In this document: one piece after another, positions 25,047 through 34,308 of the stretch
How positions within the stretch are numbered: the stretch's first letter is position 1
How the letters are laid out: the number at the start of each line of letters is the position of its first letter
From: Paenibacillus faecalis
GTDB lineage: Bacteria > Bacillota > Bacilli > Paenibacillales > Paenibacillaceae
NCBI RefSeq assembly: GCF_900289175.1
Contig: NZ_LT985747.1
Location: 3,726,121 to 3,790,120 of the forward strand
Length of the DNA stretch: 64,000 bases
Direction: 5' to 3'
The notes under the pieces: generated by a model
Seen by the model: only the letters and a program-made list of their open reading frames with translations
What the model was told of the DNA's origin: nothing
Database searches by the model: none
Translations under genes and position numbers: made by a program

Positions 25047-26315
25047 TTAAATCAACAAGTTAAACAGGTTCATGTTTTTGTTAAGTTCCGTGTATTCGAT
25101 CCCTTTGCGTTTCATCCGTTCGACTAACGGACCGTAATCCTCTGGGTGCAGCAGTTCGATTCCAACAAGCGCGGGGCCGTCCTCCTTATTATGCTTCTTT
25201 GTATATTCAAACCGTGAGATATCATCATTCGGTCCAAGCACATCCTCAAGAAACTCTCTTAGTGCTCCGGCGCGCTGTGGGAAATTGACCGTAAAATAAT
25301 GCTTCAAGCCTTCATAAATGAGGGAGCGCTCCTTGATCTCCTGCATCCGATCGATATCGTTATTTCCGCCGCTTATCACGCATACTACATTTTTGCCCCG
25401 GATTTTGTCACTGTACAGATCCAGTGCAGCTACTGACAATGCCCCAGCCGGCTCAACGACGATCGCATTCTCGTTATACAGCTCCAAAATGGTTGTGCAA
25501 GCTTTACCCTCTGGCACCATCACGATATCGTCTAATTGCTCCACGCAAATTTCATAGGGAATTTGTCCAACTCTTTTGACCGCAGCGCCATCAACGAACT
25601 TATCGATCTCATTAAGCGTTACGACCTCACCGCGTTCTTTGGATTCCAACATCGAAGCCGCTCCAAGCGGTTCAACTCCAATCATCTGCGTCAGCGGGCT
25701 TACCGTTTTGACATAGGTGGCTATTCCGGCTGCAAGGCCGCCACCACCGATCGTAACAAACATATAATCCGCCGGCACATCCAGATCTTCCATCACTTCC
25801 ATCGCGATCGTACCGCTGCCTGCCACAATACGAGGCTCGTCAAAAGGATGTATGAACGTCATCCCTTGTTCCTTGCACGCCTTGATCGCTTCATCATATG
25901 CATCATCAAACGTGTCTCCGGTCAAAATGACCTCAACACTGCTTCCGCCAAACCGTTCAACCTGCTTTACCTTCTGTTTTGGCGTAGTGCTTGGCATGTA
26001 AATTTTCCCGTTAATATTAAGTACCTTGCAGGAAAAAGCTACACCCTGTGCATGGTTTCCGGCACTCGCACAAACAATACCCGCTGCCAGCTCAGACTCA
26101 CTTAAGCTGCGAATCATATTGTAAGCTCCCCTGATCTTAAAGGAGCGAACCACCTGTAAATCTTCACGCTTCAAGTATACATTACAATCGTACTTGGCAG
26201 ATAACACCGCGTCCCGCTGCAGTGGTGTCCGTATGATCACCTCACGCAGCACGTGGTGAGCACGTACGATATCCTCCATAGTCACTGCTTTTTCCTTCGT
26301 TTGCGTATCCTTCAT
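25047..26315 (-). CDS. ilvA: Threonine dehydratase (ammonia-lyase), biosynthetic type
   Basis: A 422-residue PLP enzyme that converts L-threonine to 2-oxobutyrate and ammonia, the first step of isoleucine synthesis. The PLP lysine is in RSFKIRGAYN (Lys60) and the phosphate-binding neighbourhood in SAGNHAQG. A glycine loop TIGGGGLAAG follows, with a single C-terminal ACT-like regulatory domain (from about 325, HYFTVNFPQRAGALREFLED). The start ATG at 26315 gives 422 residues, the length of Bacillus IlvA; a GTG three codons upstream has no ribosome site. Not beside other ilv genes. Confidence 0.92.
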   Translation of the reverse strand: MKDTQTKEKAVTMEDIVRAHHVLREVIIRTPLQRDAVLSAKYDCNVYLKREDLQVVRSFKIRGAYNMIRSLSESELAAGIVCASAGNHAQGVAFSCKVLNINGKIYMPSTTPKQKVKQVERFGGSSVEVILTGDTFDDAYDEAIKACKEQGMTFIHPFDEPRIVAGSGTIAMEVMEDLDVPADYMFVTIGGGGLAAGIATYVKTVSPLTQMIGVEPLGAASMLESKERGEVVTLNEIDKFVDGAAVKRVGQIPYEICVEQLDDIVMVPEGKACTTILELYNENAIVVEPAGALSVAALDLYSDKIRGKNVVCVISGGNNDIDRMQEIKERSLIYEGLKHYFTVNFPQRAGALREFLEDVLGPNDDISRFEYTKKHNKEDGPALVGIELLHPEDYGPLVERMKRKGIEYTELNKNMNLFNLLI

Positions 26316-26526
26316 TATCCCCACTCCACTTCACCGCCCGGGGAACGGTCATGCTCCGTCCAACCCTTGTATTGTTTTATTTATCCCATTGTATCACTTT
26401 TCATATATTTTTCTCGGGTCTATTTCATCAGATATGAAGTCCCTTTGCAACTATCGTCTTTTATACCCACACGGGAAGCAGATATCAGAAATACAATAGA
26501 GTATCAATCAGCAGGAGGTGGTCCTC

Positions 26527-26628
26527 ATGGGTAGAAGAAAACATCATAAAAGAATTCGTGTTGTAGTTCTTAAGCCTGGTCAAAAAGCACTCGTAATCTG
26601 TAAACGCCGCCGCCGTCATTGCAGTTAA
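26527..26628 (+). CDS. Very small basic protein (33 aa)
   Basis: MGRRKHHKRIRVVVLKPGQK and then ALVICKRRRRHCS; 33 codons, with AGGAGG nine bases before the ATG and a strong terminator eight bases after the stop. About 40 percent of residues are Arg, Lys or His, with two Cys, around a short hydrophobic core. Ribosome site, stop and terminator together make it a credible independent gene. It could bind nucleic acid or be an antimicrobial-like peptide; no family recognised. Confidence 0.6.
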   Translation: MGRRKHHKRIRVVVLKPGQKALVICKRRRRHCS

Positions 26629-26635
26629 TATCAAC

Positions 26636-26686
26636 AAATGCCAATAAGCAGGCCAGGGTCTCATCCTTGGCCTGCTATTGGCATTT
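26636..26686 (+). terminator. Long terminator hairpin behind the 33-aa gene
   Basis: AAATGCCAATAAGCAGGCCA and its near-perfect complement form a stem of about 22 bp (26636-26657 with 26665-26686) with a 7-base loop, ending in T. Confidence 0.85.
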
Positions 26687-26736
26687 ATATACATAGGGTG
26701 AATCAAAAATTGTATGTCATGGGTAAAGAAACACAT

Positions 26737-26754
26737 GACTGTATTAATTTCTAA
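26737..26754. repeat. Second copy of the 18-bp rlmD-end sequence
   Basis: Identical to 9212-9229 in the same orientation; flanking bases differ on both sides. No integrase or element border is visible here. Confidence 0.4.
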
Positions 26755-26808
26755 TTCAATGGTCATACTACAAGCGTCAAAATTAATGAACAAGGAGCAT
26801 CTGATGAT

Positions 26809-27315
26809 ATGGGAATTTTAAATGGCAATCCCAAAGATGAGCCGATGCATTACGGTGAAATCTTTGCTGTGTGGACTGCTTCTACAGTCGCTAAAGGCAG
26901 CGTCTCTTGTTACCAAGCGTATTTAAACCACGCCGGAGATGAAGATCTAAAAAAAATACTCCATGCCCTGCTTGATCAAGCGATGCTGGAAGTTAAAGAG
27001 CTCGACGAAGTGCTCGTGGATAACGGAATTACTCCTGCACCTGTGTTACCAGAACGACCTGAAGTTAAACCAGAGGATATTCCAGCAGGTGCACGATTTA
27101 CAGATCCGGAAATCGCTGCGAAAATTGCAATGGAAACAGCGGCAAGTCTGGTCGCATGCAGCCAGGCTATGGGACAGTCCATCCGCGAAGATATTGGAGC
27201 ATTATTTGCCAAATATCACCTTACTATGGCGGGATTAGGGGTAAAAATTTTAAAAATGACCAAAGAAAAAGGCTGGCTGATCCCTCCGCCGCTTCATGTT
27301 AAACATTCTGAGTAG
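26809..27315 (+). CDS. DUF3231 family protein
   Basis: A 168-residue all-helical soluble protein with AAGGAG 11 bases ahead of the start. It opens with the family-type stretch EPMHYGEIFAVWTASTVAKG, and ends AGLGVKILKMTKEKGWLIPP, phrases common to DUF3231 (ferritin-like helical bundle, often duplicated; here one unit). Bacillales carry many copies, some associated with spores. Function unknown. Terminator follows; not in an operon. Confidence 0.85.
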   Translation: MGILNGNPKDEPMHYGEIFAVWTASTVAKGSVSCYQAYLNHAGDEDLKKILHALLDQAMLEVKELDEVLVDNGITPAPVLPERPEVKPEDIPAGARFTDPEIAAKIAMETAASLVACSQAMGQSIREDIGALFAKYHLTMAGLGVKILKMTKEKGWLIPPPLHVKHSE

Positions 27316-27332
27316 TATATAAGCTAAAAAAT

Positions 27333-27370
27333 AATGGCAGGACAGAAGCTATTTCTGTCACTGCCATTTT
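27333..27370 (+). terminator. Terminator of the DUF3231 gene
   Basis: AATGGCAG (27333-27340) plus GACAGAA pairs with TTCTGTC and CTGCCATT, followed by TT. Confidence 0.85.
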
Positions 27371-27436
27371 CCTGTTTGGGTATACAACTCGAATAATTGA
27401 TACTGCCGCATGTCCATCCTTAAGCTTCTGAAATCG

Positions 27437-28006
27437 TTAACGGCGAGCAGCGGCATCTGCATAGAAGATGATCGTATAAAATTTCGTCATCTGTGTGCCC
27501 GGGTTACGATATCGATGCGGCCGGTTGGCAGAGAAGTGAACGGAGCTTCCAGCAGGTACGGTATAACTCTCATCTTCACGCCACAGCTCAAGCTCCCCCT
27601 CATGTACAAAGATATATTCTTCAACACCATCATTATGCGCTTCCGATCCGTAATCGCATCCCGGGTCCATCATAACCATATAGGACTCAAACTTCGTTCG
27701 CAGATTATAGGAAAACAACGGATGTACCCGGTATGCACCCTCTGCCTCATGAAACGGCTCTACATCATCAGGCGATACGACAGTCACTTCTGTTTCCAAT
27801 TCCTCAATGAGCGTAGTAAATGAAATACCCAGACCACTAACGATCCGCCAAAGTACGGAAATTGTCGGGTTTGAATCGCCGCGTTCAATTTGTCCGAGCA
27901 TGGCTTTGCTGACACCGGTCAGCTCGGATACGTTATCAAGGCTTAATCCCCGAGATTTGCGAATCGCCTGTAAATTCCTTCCTACCTTCTTATGAATGGG
28001 TTCCAA
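27437..28006 (-). CDS. XRE-cupin transcriptional regulator of the threonine-degradation operon
   Basis: A 189-residue regulator. The N-terminal Cro/CI helix-turn-helix (about 8-65) reads LQAIRKSRGLSLDNVSELTG and then VSKAMLGQIERGDSNPTISVLW. A C-terminal cupin (about 110-180) carries HNDGVEEYIFVHEGELEL and a later His in HFSANRPHRY, a small-molecule or metal pocket. The start appears to be TTG (28004-28006), 11 bases after AAGGAGG; no ATG is available. It follows tdh by 32 bases and is therefore co-transcribed with kbl-tdh, which it probably regulates in response to an amino acid. Confidence 0.85.
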   Translation of the reverse strand: MEPIHKKVGRNLQAIRKSRGLSLDNVSELTGVSKAMLGQIERGDSNPTISVLWRIVSGLGISFTTLIEELETEVTVVSPDDVEPFHEAEGAYRVHPLFSYNLRTKFESYMVMMDPGCDYGSEAHNDGVEEYIFVHEGELELWREDESYTVPAGSSVHFSANRPHRYRNPGTQMTKFYTIIFYADAAARR

Positions 28007-28038
28007 TCGAACAATATCCTCCTTCTGATCCTAAAACG

Positions 28039-29007
28039 CTAACCGATTCTGCTATGTTCAGCCTGCAGCTTCCCTTTAAGCTTTGACAGCATGTCATCGG
28101 TCATCCGGTTTAAATCATATTGTACATCAAATCCCCATTCTTCGCGTGCGGCAGTCGCATCAATAGAGTCGGGCCATTCCTCTGCGATCGCTTGTCGAAC
28201 CGGATCTATATCATAGTGAAGAGTAAATTCCGGAATATGGCGACGGATGCTCTCAGCAATCTTTTCAGGATCAATGCTCATCGCCGTTACATTAAAAGCA
28301 TTTCGATGCTTCAGCTTTGATGAATCCGCTTCCATAAGTGCAATAACGGCATCAATCGCATCCGGCATATACATCATATCAAGATACGTTTCTTTATTAA
28401 TATAGGAAGTATAATTGCCGTTTCTGATGGCAGCTTCATACATTTCGACCGCGTAATCGGTCGTTCCTCCTCCCGGAGGTGCCGAGTGGGAAATCAACCC
28501 TGGAAAACGTAACCCACGGGTATCCACTCCATATTTATGGTAATAGTAATCACATAGCAGCTCACCGGCAACCTTGCTGACACCGTACATCGTTAAAGGA
28601 CGCTGCAGCGTATCTTGCGGTGTGGAATTTTTAGGGGTATTTGCTCCAAAAGCTGCTATGGAGCTCGGTGTAAAGTACTGGCAGGACAAAGCCCTCGCCG
28701 TCTCCAGCCCGCTTAACAAACCGCTTATATTCAAGTGCCAAGCAAGTGCTGGATCTGATTCTGCTTTTGCGGATAAAAGGGCTGCAAGGTGGATAATCGT
28801 ATCCGCCCGGTGCTCCCTTGCCACCTCATAAAATGCAGTGCTATCCGTTACATCCAATATTCTAAAATATCCTGACTGTACTATTTCATGATCGATCTGG
28901 CGAATATCGGTTGCAAGTACAGCTTCCTCGCCGTAAATTTTCCGTAATTTCGCCACTAAATCACAGCCGATCTGACCGAGCGCACCTGTTACCATAATCC
29001 GTTTCAT
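28039..29007 (-). CDS. tdh: L-threonine 3-dehydrogenase, SDR (epimerase-like) type
   Basis: A 322-residue NAD-dependent extended short-chain dehydrogenase that oxidises L-threonine to 2-amino-3-ketobutyrate. The nucleotide loop is TGALGQIG (Gly8, Gly11, Gly14), the catalytic pair YGVSK (Tyr141, Lys145), and TPSSIAAFG carries the Ser. This is the epimerase-type enzyme, not the zinc medium-chain Tdh of E. coli. It lies 14 bases after kbl, whose product uses its unstable keto product directly. [10 protein letters not shown] near the C-terminus is typical of the group. Confidence 0.92.
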   Translation of the reverse strand: MKRIMVTGALGQIGCDLVAKLRKIYGEEAVLATDIRQIDHEIVQSGYFRILDVTDSTAFYEVAREHRADTIIHLAALLSAKAESDPALAWHLNISGLLSGLETARALSCQYFTPSSIAAFGANTPKNSTPQDTLQRPLTMYGVSKVAGELLCDYYYHKYGVDTRGLRFPGLISHSAPPGGGTTDYAVEMYEAAIRNGNYTSYINKETYLDMMYMPDAIDAVIALMEADSSKLKHRNAFNVTAMSIDPEKIAESIRRHIPEFTLHYDIDPVRQAIAEEWPDSIDATAAREEWGFDVQYDLNRMTDDMLSKLKGKLQAEHSRIG

Positions 29008-29021
29008 CGTTAGGTGCCCCC

Positions 29022-30215
29022 TTATCCGATCGGACCCAGTTCGCGTCCGATAGATTCATACGCCGAGAGTGTTCGATCCAGCATCTCCCTCGTATGCATG
29101 GCCGTAGGCATGTTGCGGACTCTTCCAGTTCCCTTAGGCACTGTTGGAAACACAATCGCCTTGGCATATATACCTTCTTCATACAATCTGGTGCTGAACT
29201 GTTGAGTGGTCACCTCATCCCCGATCATACAAGGAGTTATCGGAGTTTCCGTTGGCCCTATAGAATAGCCAAGTTTTTTGAGACCATCCTGCAAATATCT
29301 AGTATTCTCCCAAAGCTTCGTTTGCAGTTCCTTACTATTCTGAAGAATATCAATAGCAGTCATCGCCGCAGCAACACTACCTGGAGGCAGTGCCGTTGAG
29401 AACAGAAACGGACGGCTGCGAACCTTAAGCCAATCTACCAAATCACGAGAGCCGGTAACATAGCCTCCAACCACACCTACAGCTTTGGATAAGGTTCCGA
29501 TCTGAATGTCCACTCTTTCGGACAACCCGAAATGCTTTACGGTGCCCGCTCCGTCCCCCAGAACGCCAGAACCGTGAGCATCATCAACATAAGTAATTAA
29601 ATCATAGTCCTCTGCAATCTTCACAATTTCGGGAAGGTTGGCAATATCGCCATCCATCGAGAATACGCCATCGGTAATAACCATGATCTTCCCGTATTGC
29701 CCGGACTCTCTCGCCTCTTTCGCTTTCGTTCTCAAATCTTCCATATCCGAATGTTTAAAGCGAATAATTTTTGCTTTGGTTAAGCGGCAGCCATCAATGA
29801 TAGACGCGTGATTTAATTCATCAGATAATATCGCATCACCGTCTCCCATGACAGCCGAAATGACCGCTATATTACAGTTAAAACCGGATTGATACGTAAG
29901 CACTGCTTCCGTTCCTTTAAACTGTGCAAGCTTCTCCTCAAGTTCAACATGAAGAGCCAGTGTTCCATTAATCGAGCGAACCGCTCCGCTCCCCGTCCCA
30001 AAATCGTGGGTTGCCCGGACAGCTGCTTCCTTCAATCGCTCATCATTCGCAAGTCCAAGATAGTTATTGGAGGATAGATTCACGTATTCACGACCCTCAA
30101 TGGTGATCATTGGACCGTTGGGACTTTCAATAGGCTGGATCGTATTATAAAGCCCCTGACTCTTGAGTTCTTCAAGATTTTTCTGTAAGAAAGCGCTTAA
30201 CGAATGGCTTGCCAT
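29022..30215 (-). CDS. kbl: Glycine C-acetyltransferase (2-amino-3-ketobutyrate CoA ligase)
   Basis: A 397-residue PLP enzyme of the alpha-oxoamine synthase family, converting 2-amino-3-ketobutyrate and CoA to glycine and acetyl-CoA. Visible signatures are [25 protein letters not shown], the cofactor Asp in [12 protein letters not shown] and the PLP lysine in [12 protein letters not shown] (Lys244). Length matches Kbl. First gene of the kbl-tdh-regulator operon, with its own SigA promoter. With tdh it degrades threonine to glycine, competing with IlvA, encoded about 3 kb away. Confidence 0.93.
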   Translation of the reverse strand: MASHSLSAFLQKNLEELKSQGLYNTIQPIESPNGPMITIEGREYVNLSSNNYLGLANDERLKEAAVRATHDFGTGSGAVRSINGTLALHVELEEKLAQFKGTEAVLTYQSGFNCNIAVISAVMGDGDAILSDELNHASIIDGCRLTKAKIIRFKHSDMEDLRTKAKEARESGQYGKIMVITDGVFSMDGDIANLPEIVKIAEDYDLITYVDDAHGSGVLGDGAGTVKHFGLSERVDIQIGTLSKAVGVVGGYVTGSRDLVDWLKVRSRPFLFSTALPPGSVAAAMTAIDILQNSKELQTKLWENTRYLQDGLKKLGYSIGPTETPITPCMIGDEVTTQQFSTRLYEEGIYAKAIVFPTVPKGTGRVRNMPTAMHTREMLDRTLSAYESIGRELGPIG

Positions 30216-30270
30216 AAAATTCCCTCCCTGTCGTTTTTAATCTCTAACGATGACATTAAATAACAACTTC

Positions 30271-30326
30271 ATTGTATGCAAAACAGATCAAACATGCAAT
30301 ATAATATACAAAAATATGTTATATTA
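30271..30326 (-). promoter_or_regulatory. Promoter and possible operator of the kbl operon
   Basis: On the minus strand TTGCAT (30294-30299) and TACAAT (30271-30276) are 17 bases apart. Directly upstream TAATATA (30302-30308) and TATATTA (30320-30326) form a perfect inverted repeat, a candidate site for the operon's own XRE-cupin regulator. Confidence 0.55.
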
Positions 30327-30409
30327 GACATCAAACATTTTTCTAAGCAGCAAAAAGAAGAAGGAATATGCTTCCCTCTTCTTTAAAACGCTCTATATTA
30401 AGCCAAAGA

Positions 30410-31024
30410 TTATATAAACTTCTCTTTAAACCAGGCGGCAGCGGCCGTGACCTCAGTGCGGCTCAGTTGATGCCCACCATGCTCCCAGTGTACCTTAACA
30501 TCCGCACCTGCTTCACTGAGCAGTGCAGACAGATCCTCTGTTTCCTGCGGAGGACACAACGTATCGCGCTGCCCGGCTGCAATAAACACTGGCACACCTG
30601 TCAAGTCCGGCAGCTCCTTGTCCCGTAGCGGCACCATCGGGTGATGCAATACAGCCCCCTGAACCGCATCTTTATAATGGAAAAGCAAATTCGCCGCGAT
30701 GTTTGCACCGTTGGAATATCCTACTGCAACTACACGATTCCGATCAAAGCCATACTGCGCTGCGGCATCATCGATAAAAGCCTTCAAATCCTTCGTGCGC
30801 TGAATCAGATCCTCTACATCAAACACCCCTTCAGATAATCTTCTGAAAAAGCGCGGCATCCCATTCTCTAGCACATTCCCCCGAACGCCAAGCAAATTTG
30901 ATGTCGGTGAGATAATCTCCCCCAGCGGAAGCAGATCCTGCTCATTCCCGCCTGTACCATGAAGCAGCAACAACGTTGGCTGATCAGTAGATGTACCCTG
31001 GCGATAAATATGACGATGCTCCAT
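30410..31024 (-). CDS. mhqD: Carboxylesterase/hydrolase, MhqD-like
   Basis: A 204-residue alpha/beta-hydrolase of the phospholipase/carboxylesterase group. LLLHGTGGNEQDLLPLG is the oxyanion region, GYSNGANIA contains the Ser nucleophile, GQRDTLCPP the Asp and EHGGHQLS the His. In Bacillus, mhqD is co-transcribed with the dioxygenase mhqO and induced by quinones. Here it overlaps mhqO by one base (TAATG), so the two are translationally coupled. Confidence 0.85.
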   Translation of the reverse strand: MEHRHIYRQGTSTDQPTLLLLHGTGGNEQDLLPLGEIISPTSNLLGVRGNVLENGMPRFFRRLSEGVFDVEDLIQRTKDLKAFIDDAAAQYGFDRNRVVAVGYSNGANIAANLLFHYKDAVQGAVLHHPMVPLRDKELPDLTGVPVFIAAGQRDTLCPPQETEDLSALLSEAGADVKVHWEHGGHQLSRTEVTAAAAWFKEKFI

Positions 31025-31968
31025 TATTCAATGTCTCCTTTCAGAACCCGTACCTCAACGGGTGTTAAATGACTCTCAATAGCTTGCCGTTCCGACTCAT
31101 ACCATTTTGGCAGCATGATCTTCTTCCCTAAATGCTCCATTGACTCATCATTCGTAAAGCCGGGCAGATCGGTTGCAATTTCAAACAATATACCTCCAGG
31201 CTCCTGAAAATATATCGCATTAAAATAATGACGATCTATTATAGCTGTTGGACGAAGCTGGTTAAGCTCTAGAACCTTATGAAACTGTTCATGCTCATTC
31301 TCATCTTTCGCACGCCATGCAATGTGATGAACGGTTCCTGCACCGGCTACTCCCCGATCTACCCGCTGTACCTTCAGATCGATGATCTGTCCGATGTTAC
31401 CTTGAGCGCGAAAACGAATCATGCCATTATCCTTGCCAATCCGCTCCAAACCGAGCAGTTCCTCCAGAATAGCCGACGTTTGATCCGGGTAAACGCTGAA
31501 TAAGACAGCTCCGCCAAAGCCTTTAATCGCCTTATCCGCAGGCACACCGCCGAAAGACCATGTGCTTGGAGTCCCTTCCTCTCGTTCAGTCAGCTCCAGA
31601 AGCAGTCCAGAGTGATCACGAAAACGAATATATGTTTCCCCGAATCGTTTAAACTCATCATGAGCAATCCCAAACTTCGTTAAACGCTCTTTCCAAAAAT
31701 CCAGGCTCCCTGTCGGAATGACAAATACTGTGATTCCAACCTGCCCGCCACCGATCTTCCCCCGCCGCATATCATCTTCAGGGAAAAAAGTCATAAGCGT
31801 TCCCGGGCTGCCCGTCTCATTGCCAAAGTAAAAATGATAAACCTCTGGTGCATCATAGTTCACCGTCTTTTTTACAAGACGAAGACCTAATATACCTGCA
31901 TAAAAATCAACATTTTCCTGAGGATTGCCGACAAATGATGTAATATGATGAATCCCAGCCGTTTTCAA
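31024..31968 (-). CDS. mhqO: Ring-cleaving dioxygenase of the VOC family, MhqO-like
   Basis: A 314-residue protein with two vicinal-oxygen-chelate (glyoxalase-like) modules. The first opens GIHHITSFVGNPQENVDFYA (His metal ligand), the second carries TVHHIAWRAKDENEH and ends with GILFEIATDLPGF (Glu ligand). MhqO/MhqA proteins detoxify hydroquinones and quinones by extradiol cleavage. The start is TTG (31966-31968) after AAGGAGG. A perfect 16-bp palindrome lies 72 bases upstream and resembles an MhqR box. The mhqR gene itself is not in the window. Confidence 0.88.
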   Translation of the reverse strand: MKTAGIHHITSFVGNPQENVDFYAGILGLRLVKKTVNYDAPEVYHFYFGNETGSPGTLMTFFPEDDMRRGKIGGGQVGITVFVIPTGSLDFWKERLTKFGIAHDEFKRFGETYIRFRDHSGLLLELTEREEGTPSTWSFGGVPADKAIKGFGGAVLFSVYPDQTSAILEELLGLERIGKDNGMIRFRAQGNIGQIIDLKVQRVDRGVAGAGTVHHIAWRAKDENEHEQFHKVLELNQLRPTAIIDRHYFNAIYFQEPGGILFEIATDLPGFTNDESMEHLGKKIMLPKWYESERQAIESHLTPVEVRVLKGDIE

Positions 31969-32039
31969 TATGTCGAGGCCCTCCTTACCTATTGATAACT
32001 ACCCAATACTAGGATAAGCATAACAGCCCGAATCACAAT

Positions 32040-32055
32040 ATCTTAATATTAAGAT
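32040..32055 (-). promoter_or_regulatory. MhqR-type palindromic operator
   Basis: ATCTTAATATTAAGAT is a perfect 16-bp palindrome with the ATCT...AGAT ends of the Bacillus MhqR box, placed before the mhqO-mhqD operon. Confidence 0.6.
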
Positions 32056-32167
32056 TATTGATTATATATTATCATACTTTCGAAAAAACACAACCTTCAT
32101 TGAGTTGGGGATGTGTACACACACTCATGCTTTTAGAGCTTGGATCACCTTTATCGAAAATATAGAA

Positions 32168-32195
32168 AAGACCCTTCAAATCCATGAAAGGTCTT
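32168..32195 (-). terminator. Likely terminator of the serine hydrolase gene
   Basis: AAGACCCTTCA (32168-32178) pairs with TGAAAGGTCTT (32185-32195, one mismatch); on the minus strand it is followed by TTTTC. It lies 160 bases past the hydrolase stop. Nothing else was seen in 32056-32355. Confidence 0.5.
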
Positions 32196-32355
32196 CTCTC
32201 TTTATCTATCTATAAAATCCGTACGTGTTCCCCCGTAACGTCATCATTATATCAAAAGATACATCTTATGTCAGCTTCTGTTTTAGATATTTTCACAAAA
32301 AAGATCGTTGTTTTTGGACGATATTCCATACGAAGCGAGTGCGTTCCGGTCAAGA

Positions 32356-33495
32356 TTAAGCTTTTACTGCAGCCGTTAAGGCGTTGTGAACACGGACCCG
32401 AAGGGAAGCGACACTCCCGCTGCGCCCGCCATAAACTCGATTCGTTAGCAATATAGCAGCAAGATCATGATCAGGGTCGATCCATAGACTGGTCCCTGTA
32501 AATCCCGTATGTCCATAACTTCGTGCGCTCATCCAATCTCCCGATGCATCCATTCGATCTCCCTTTAGAACCCATCCGAGGCCCCGGTTCGCTTCCGGAA
32601 TACCCGAGGTATAGCTTTGTGTAGACATTTCTACGGCCGCCCGTGACAAAACCCGCCGATGTTTCCTGCTTCCTGAATGAATTGAGCCATCGTCCGGAAC
32701 GATCCCGCCCTTCAGCCACATCCGGGCATAACGTGTAAGATCGCCAGCGGTTGCAAATAATCCGGCGTGCCCGCAAACCCCGCCAAATGCTCGCGCCTTC
32801 TCGTCATGTACGACTCCACATAAATGTCCGCCAAATTCTTCGTCATACTCCGTGGCCGCACAACGTCCTCTAGCATCAGAAATCGGCGAGAAGGCGGCAT
32901 TTTTCATTCCCAGCGGCTCAAAAATCCGGCGTTTGGCTACTTCATCCAACGGCAGCCCTGACACTTCTTCAACAAGCCGACCAAGCACCAAATAGCCCAG
33001 ATCACTGTATATAACAGCTGTTTGCGGCTCCCTTTGAAGTACCGCCTGATTTATAGCCTTCCACATCTGCTCTTTACTCCAGCCATGCGTATGAAGTTTC
33101 ATATCCGCCTGCAAACCAGACGTATGCGTGAGCAGCTGTCCAACCGTCACCTTTTCCTTCCCCGCTGCTCCAAATTCAGGCAGCCATGTTGATATTGCAG
33201 TTCCAAGTTCCAGAATCCCTTCGTCAATCAGGCTGAGAACAAGCGGCAATGTAGCAACTACTTTGGTTAGCGATGCACAATCATACAACGTATCCTTTTG
33301 CACCACCACCCGATGTTCAGGCTGCGCGTAACCCGCTACATACATCCATTCCTGACCGCGATGAACAACAGCTAGCACCGCTCCCGGGGCAGTACCTGCT
33401 TCAATTTCCCGATCAATGGCTTGACAGGCTGCCTTCACAAATTTCGGTTCAAGTTCGAGTCTTTCAGCACCGTCTTCAAAATTGTTAAGCGGCAT
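32356..33495 (-). CDS. Serine hydrolase of the class C beta-lactamase family
   Basis: A 379-residue penicillin-binding-protein-fold hydrolase without signal peptide. The catalytic SxxK is SLTK (Ser75, Lys78), the second motif is Tyr163-Ser-Asp (YSDLGYLVLGRLVEE), and HTGFTG stands for the KTG box. Such cytosolic members are usually esterases or D-peptidases (EstB type) rather than antibiotic-hydrolysing enzymes. The start ATG follows GGAGGG by 6 bases. Monocistronic and divergent from the LOG gene. Confidence 0.88.
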   Translation of the reverse strand: MPLNNFEDGAERLELEPKFVKAACQAIDREIEAGTAPGAVLAVVHRGQEWMYVAGYAQPEHRVVVQKDTLYDCASLTKVVATLPLVLSLIDEGILELGTAISTWLPEFGAAGKEKVTVGQLLTHTSGLQADMKLHTHGWSKEQMWKAINQAVLQREPQTAVIYSDLGYLVLGRLVEEVSGLPLDEVAKRRIFEPLGMKNAAFSPISDARGRCAATEYDEEFGGHLCGVVHDEKARAFGGVCGHAGLFATAGDLTRYARMWLKGGIVPDDGSIHSGSRKHRRVLSRAAVEMSTQSYTSGIPEANRGLGWVLKGDRMDASGDWMSARSYGHTGFTGTSLWIDPDHDLAAILLTNRVYGGRSGSVASLRVRVHNALTAAVKA

Positions 33496-33597
33496 CCCAA
33501 TCCCTCCGATATGATATCTGTCTCCTCTTTATTCTATTATTTTCTGATTTGTTTGTGTTTTAATAATCGTGTAAAATGGAAAAACGGAGGGGATTTT

Positions 33598-34179
33598 ATG
33601 GAAAAAATCGCAGTTTTTTGTGGCTCAAGCATTGGAGCATCAGAAATATACAGAGAATCTGCCATTCAGCTTGGACAAGAATTAGCAAGAAGGGGCATTA
33701 CACTTGTCTATGGTGGTGCGAGTGTTGGAATTATGGGCATTCTAGCAAACACCGTTTTAGAAGAAGGCGGAGAAGTTATTGGAGTGATTCCAAAAATGCT
33801 AGAAAGTCGAGAAATTTCTCATCCTCACTTAACTGAGTTAATAATTGTTAATTCCATGCACGAAAGAAAAGCAAAGATGGAACAATTAGCAGATGGATTT
33901 ATTGCTTTACCGGGAGGACCAGGAACACTCGAAGAGTTTTTTGAAATTTTCACTTGGGCGCAGCTTGGACTACACCAAAAACCTTGCGGTCTTTTGAACA
34001 TTAATCATTACTATGACCATCTTATTTCACACTTTAATCATATGACGGAAGAAGGTTTTTTACAGGAAAAGTACCGTGCAATGACCCTTACTGATACGGA
34101 ACCCGCAAAGTTAATTGAAAAATTTTATACATACCAAGCACCAACGGTTAAAACATATATAAAAAAAGAGCAAACTTAA
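33598..34179 (+). CDS. LOG-family Rossmann-fold protein (TIGR00730 type)
   Basis: A 193-residue protein starting MEKIAVFCGSSIG after GGAGG; the longer frame upstream runs antisense through the serine hydrolase. The family motif PGGPGTLEE at 105-113 is the phosphoribohydrolase active site of LONELY GUY enzymes, which release cytokinin bases from nucleoside 5'-monophosphates. VVYGGASVGIMG-like nucleotide loop at about 36-47. In bacteria the natural substrate may be AMP or a related nucleotide. Codon use is more AT-rich than its neighbours, which may hint at transfer. Confidence 0.9.
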   Translation: MEKIAVFCGSSIGASEIYRESAIQLGQELARRGITLVYGGASVGIMGILANTVLEEGGEVIGVIPKMLESREISHPHLTELIIVNSMHERKAKMEQLADGFIALPGGPGTLEEFFEIFTWAQLGLHQKPCGLLNINHYYDHLISHFNHMTEEGFLQEKYRAMTLTDTEPAKLIEKFYTYQAPTVKTYIKKEQT

Positions 34180-34205
34180 TCTGTCAGACGGACAGCCCTT
34201 GATAT

Positions 34206-34234
34206 AAAAAAGCGGACACCCGCTGGATGCCCGC
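34206..34234 (-). terminator. Terminator of hsp20
   Basis: A 10-bp stem with two G-U pairs (34225-34234 with 34212-34221) is followed by TTTTTT on the minus strand, about 75 bases past the hsp20 stop. Confidence 0.7.
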
Positions 34235-34308
34235 CTTGTAAGATACAGTATATTTTGTATGCAGGAATTGTCTATTTAATTAAGAACATGCGCTTTTTGA
34301 ACATTAGG

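Noticed and set aside
26485..26793. 102-codon minus-strand frame
   Set aside because: Passes through the terminator hairpin and opposes the better-supported 33-aa gene.
33421..33597. 59-codon N-terminal extension of the LOG protein
   Set aside because: It lies antisense to the serine hydrolase start; the internal ATG at 33598 has GGAGG and matches the family N-terminus.
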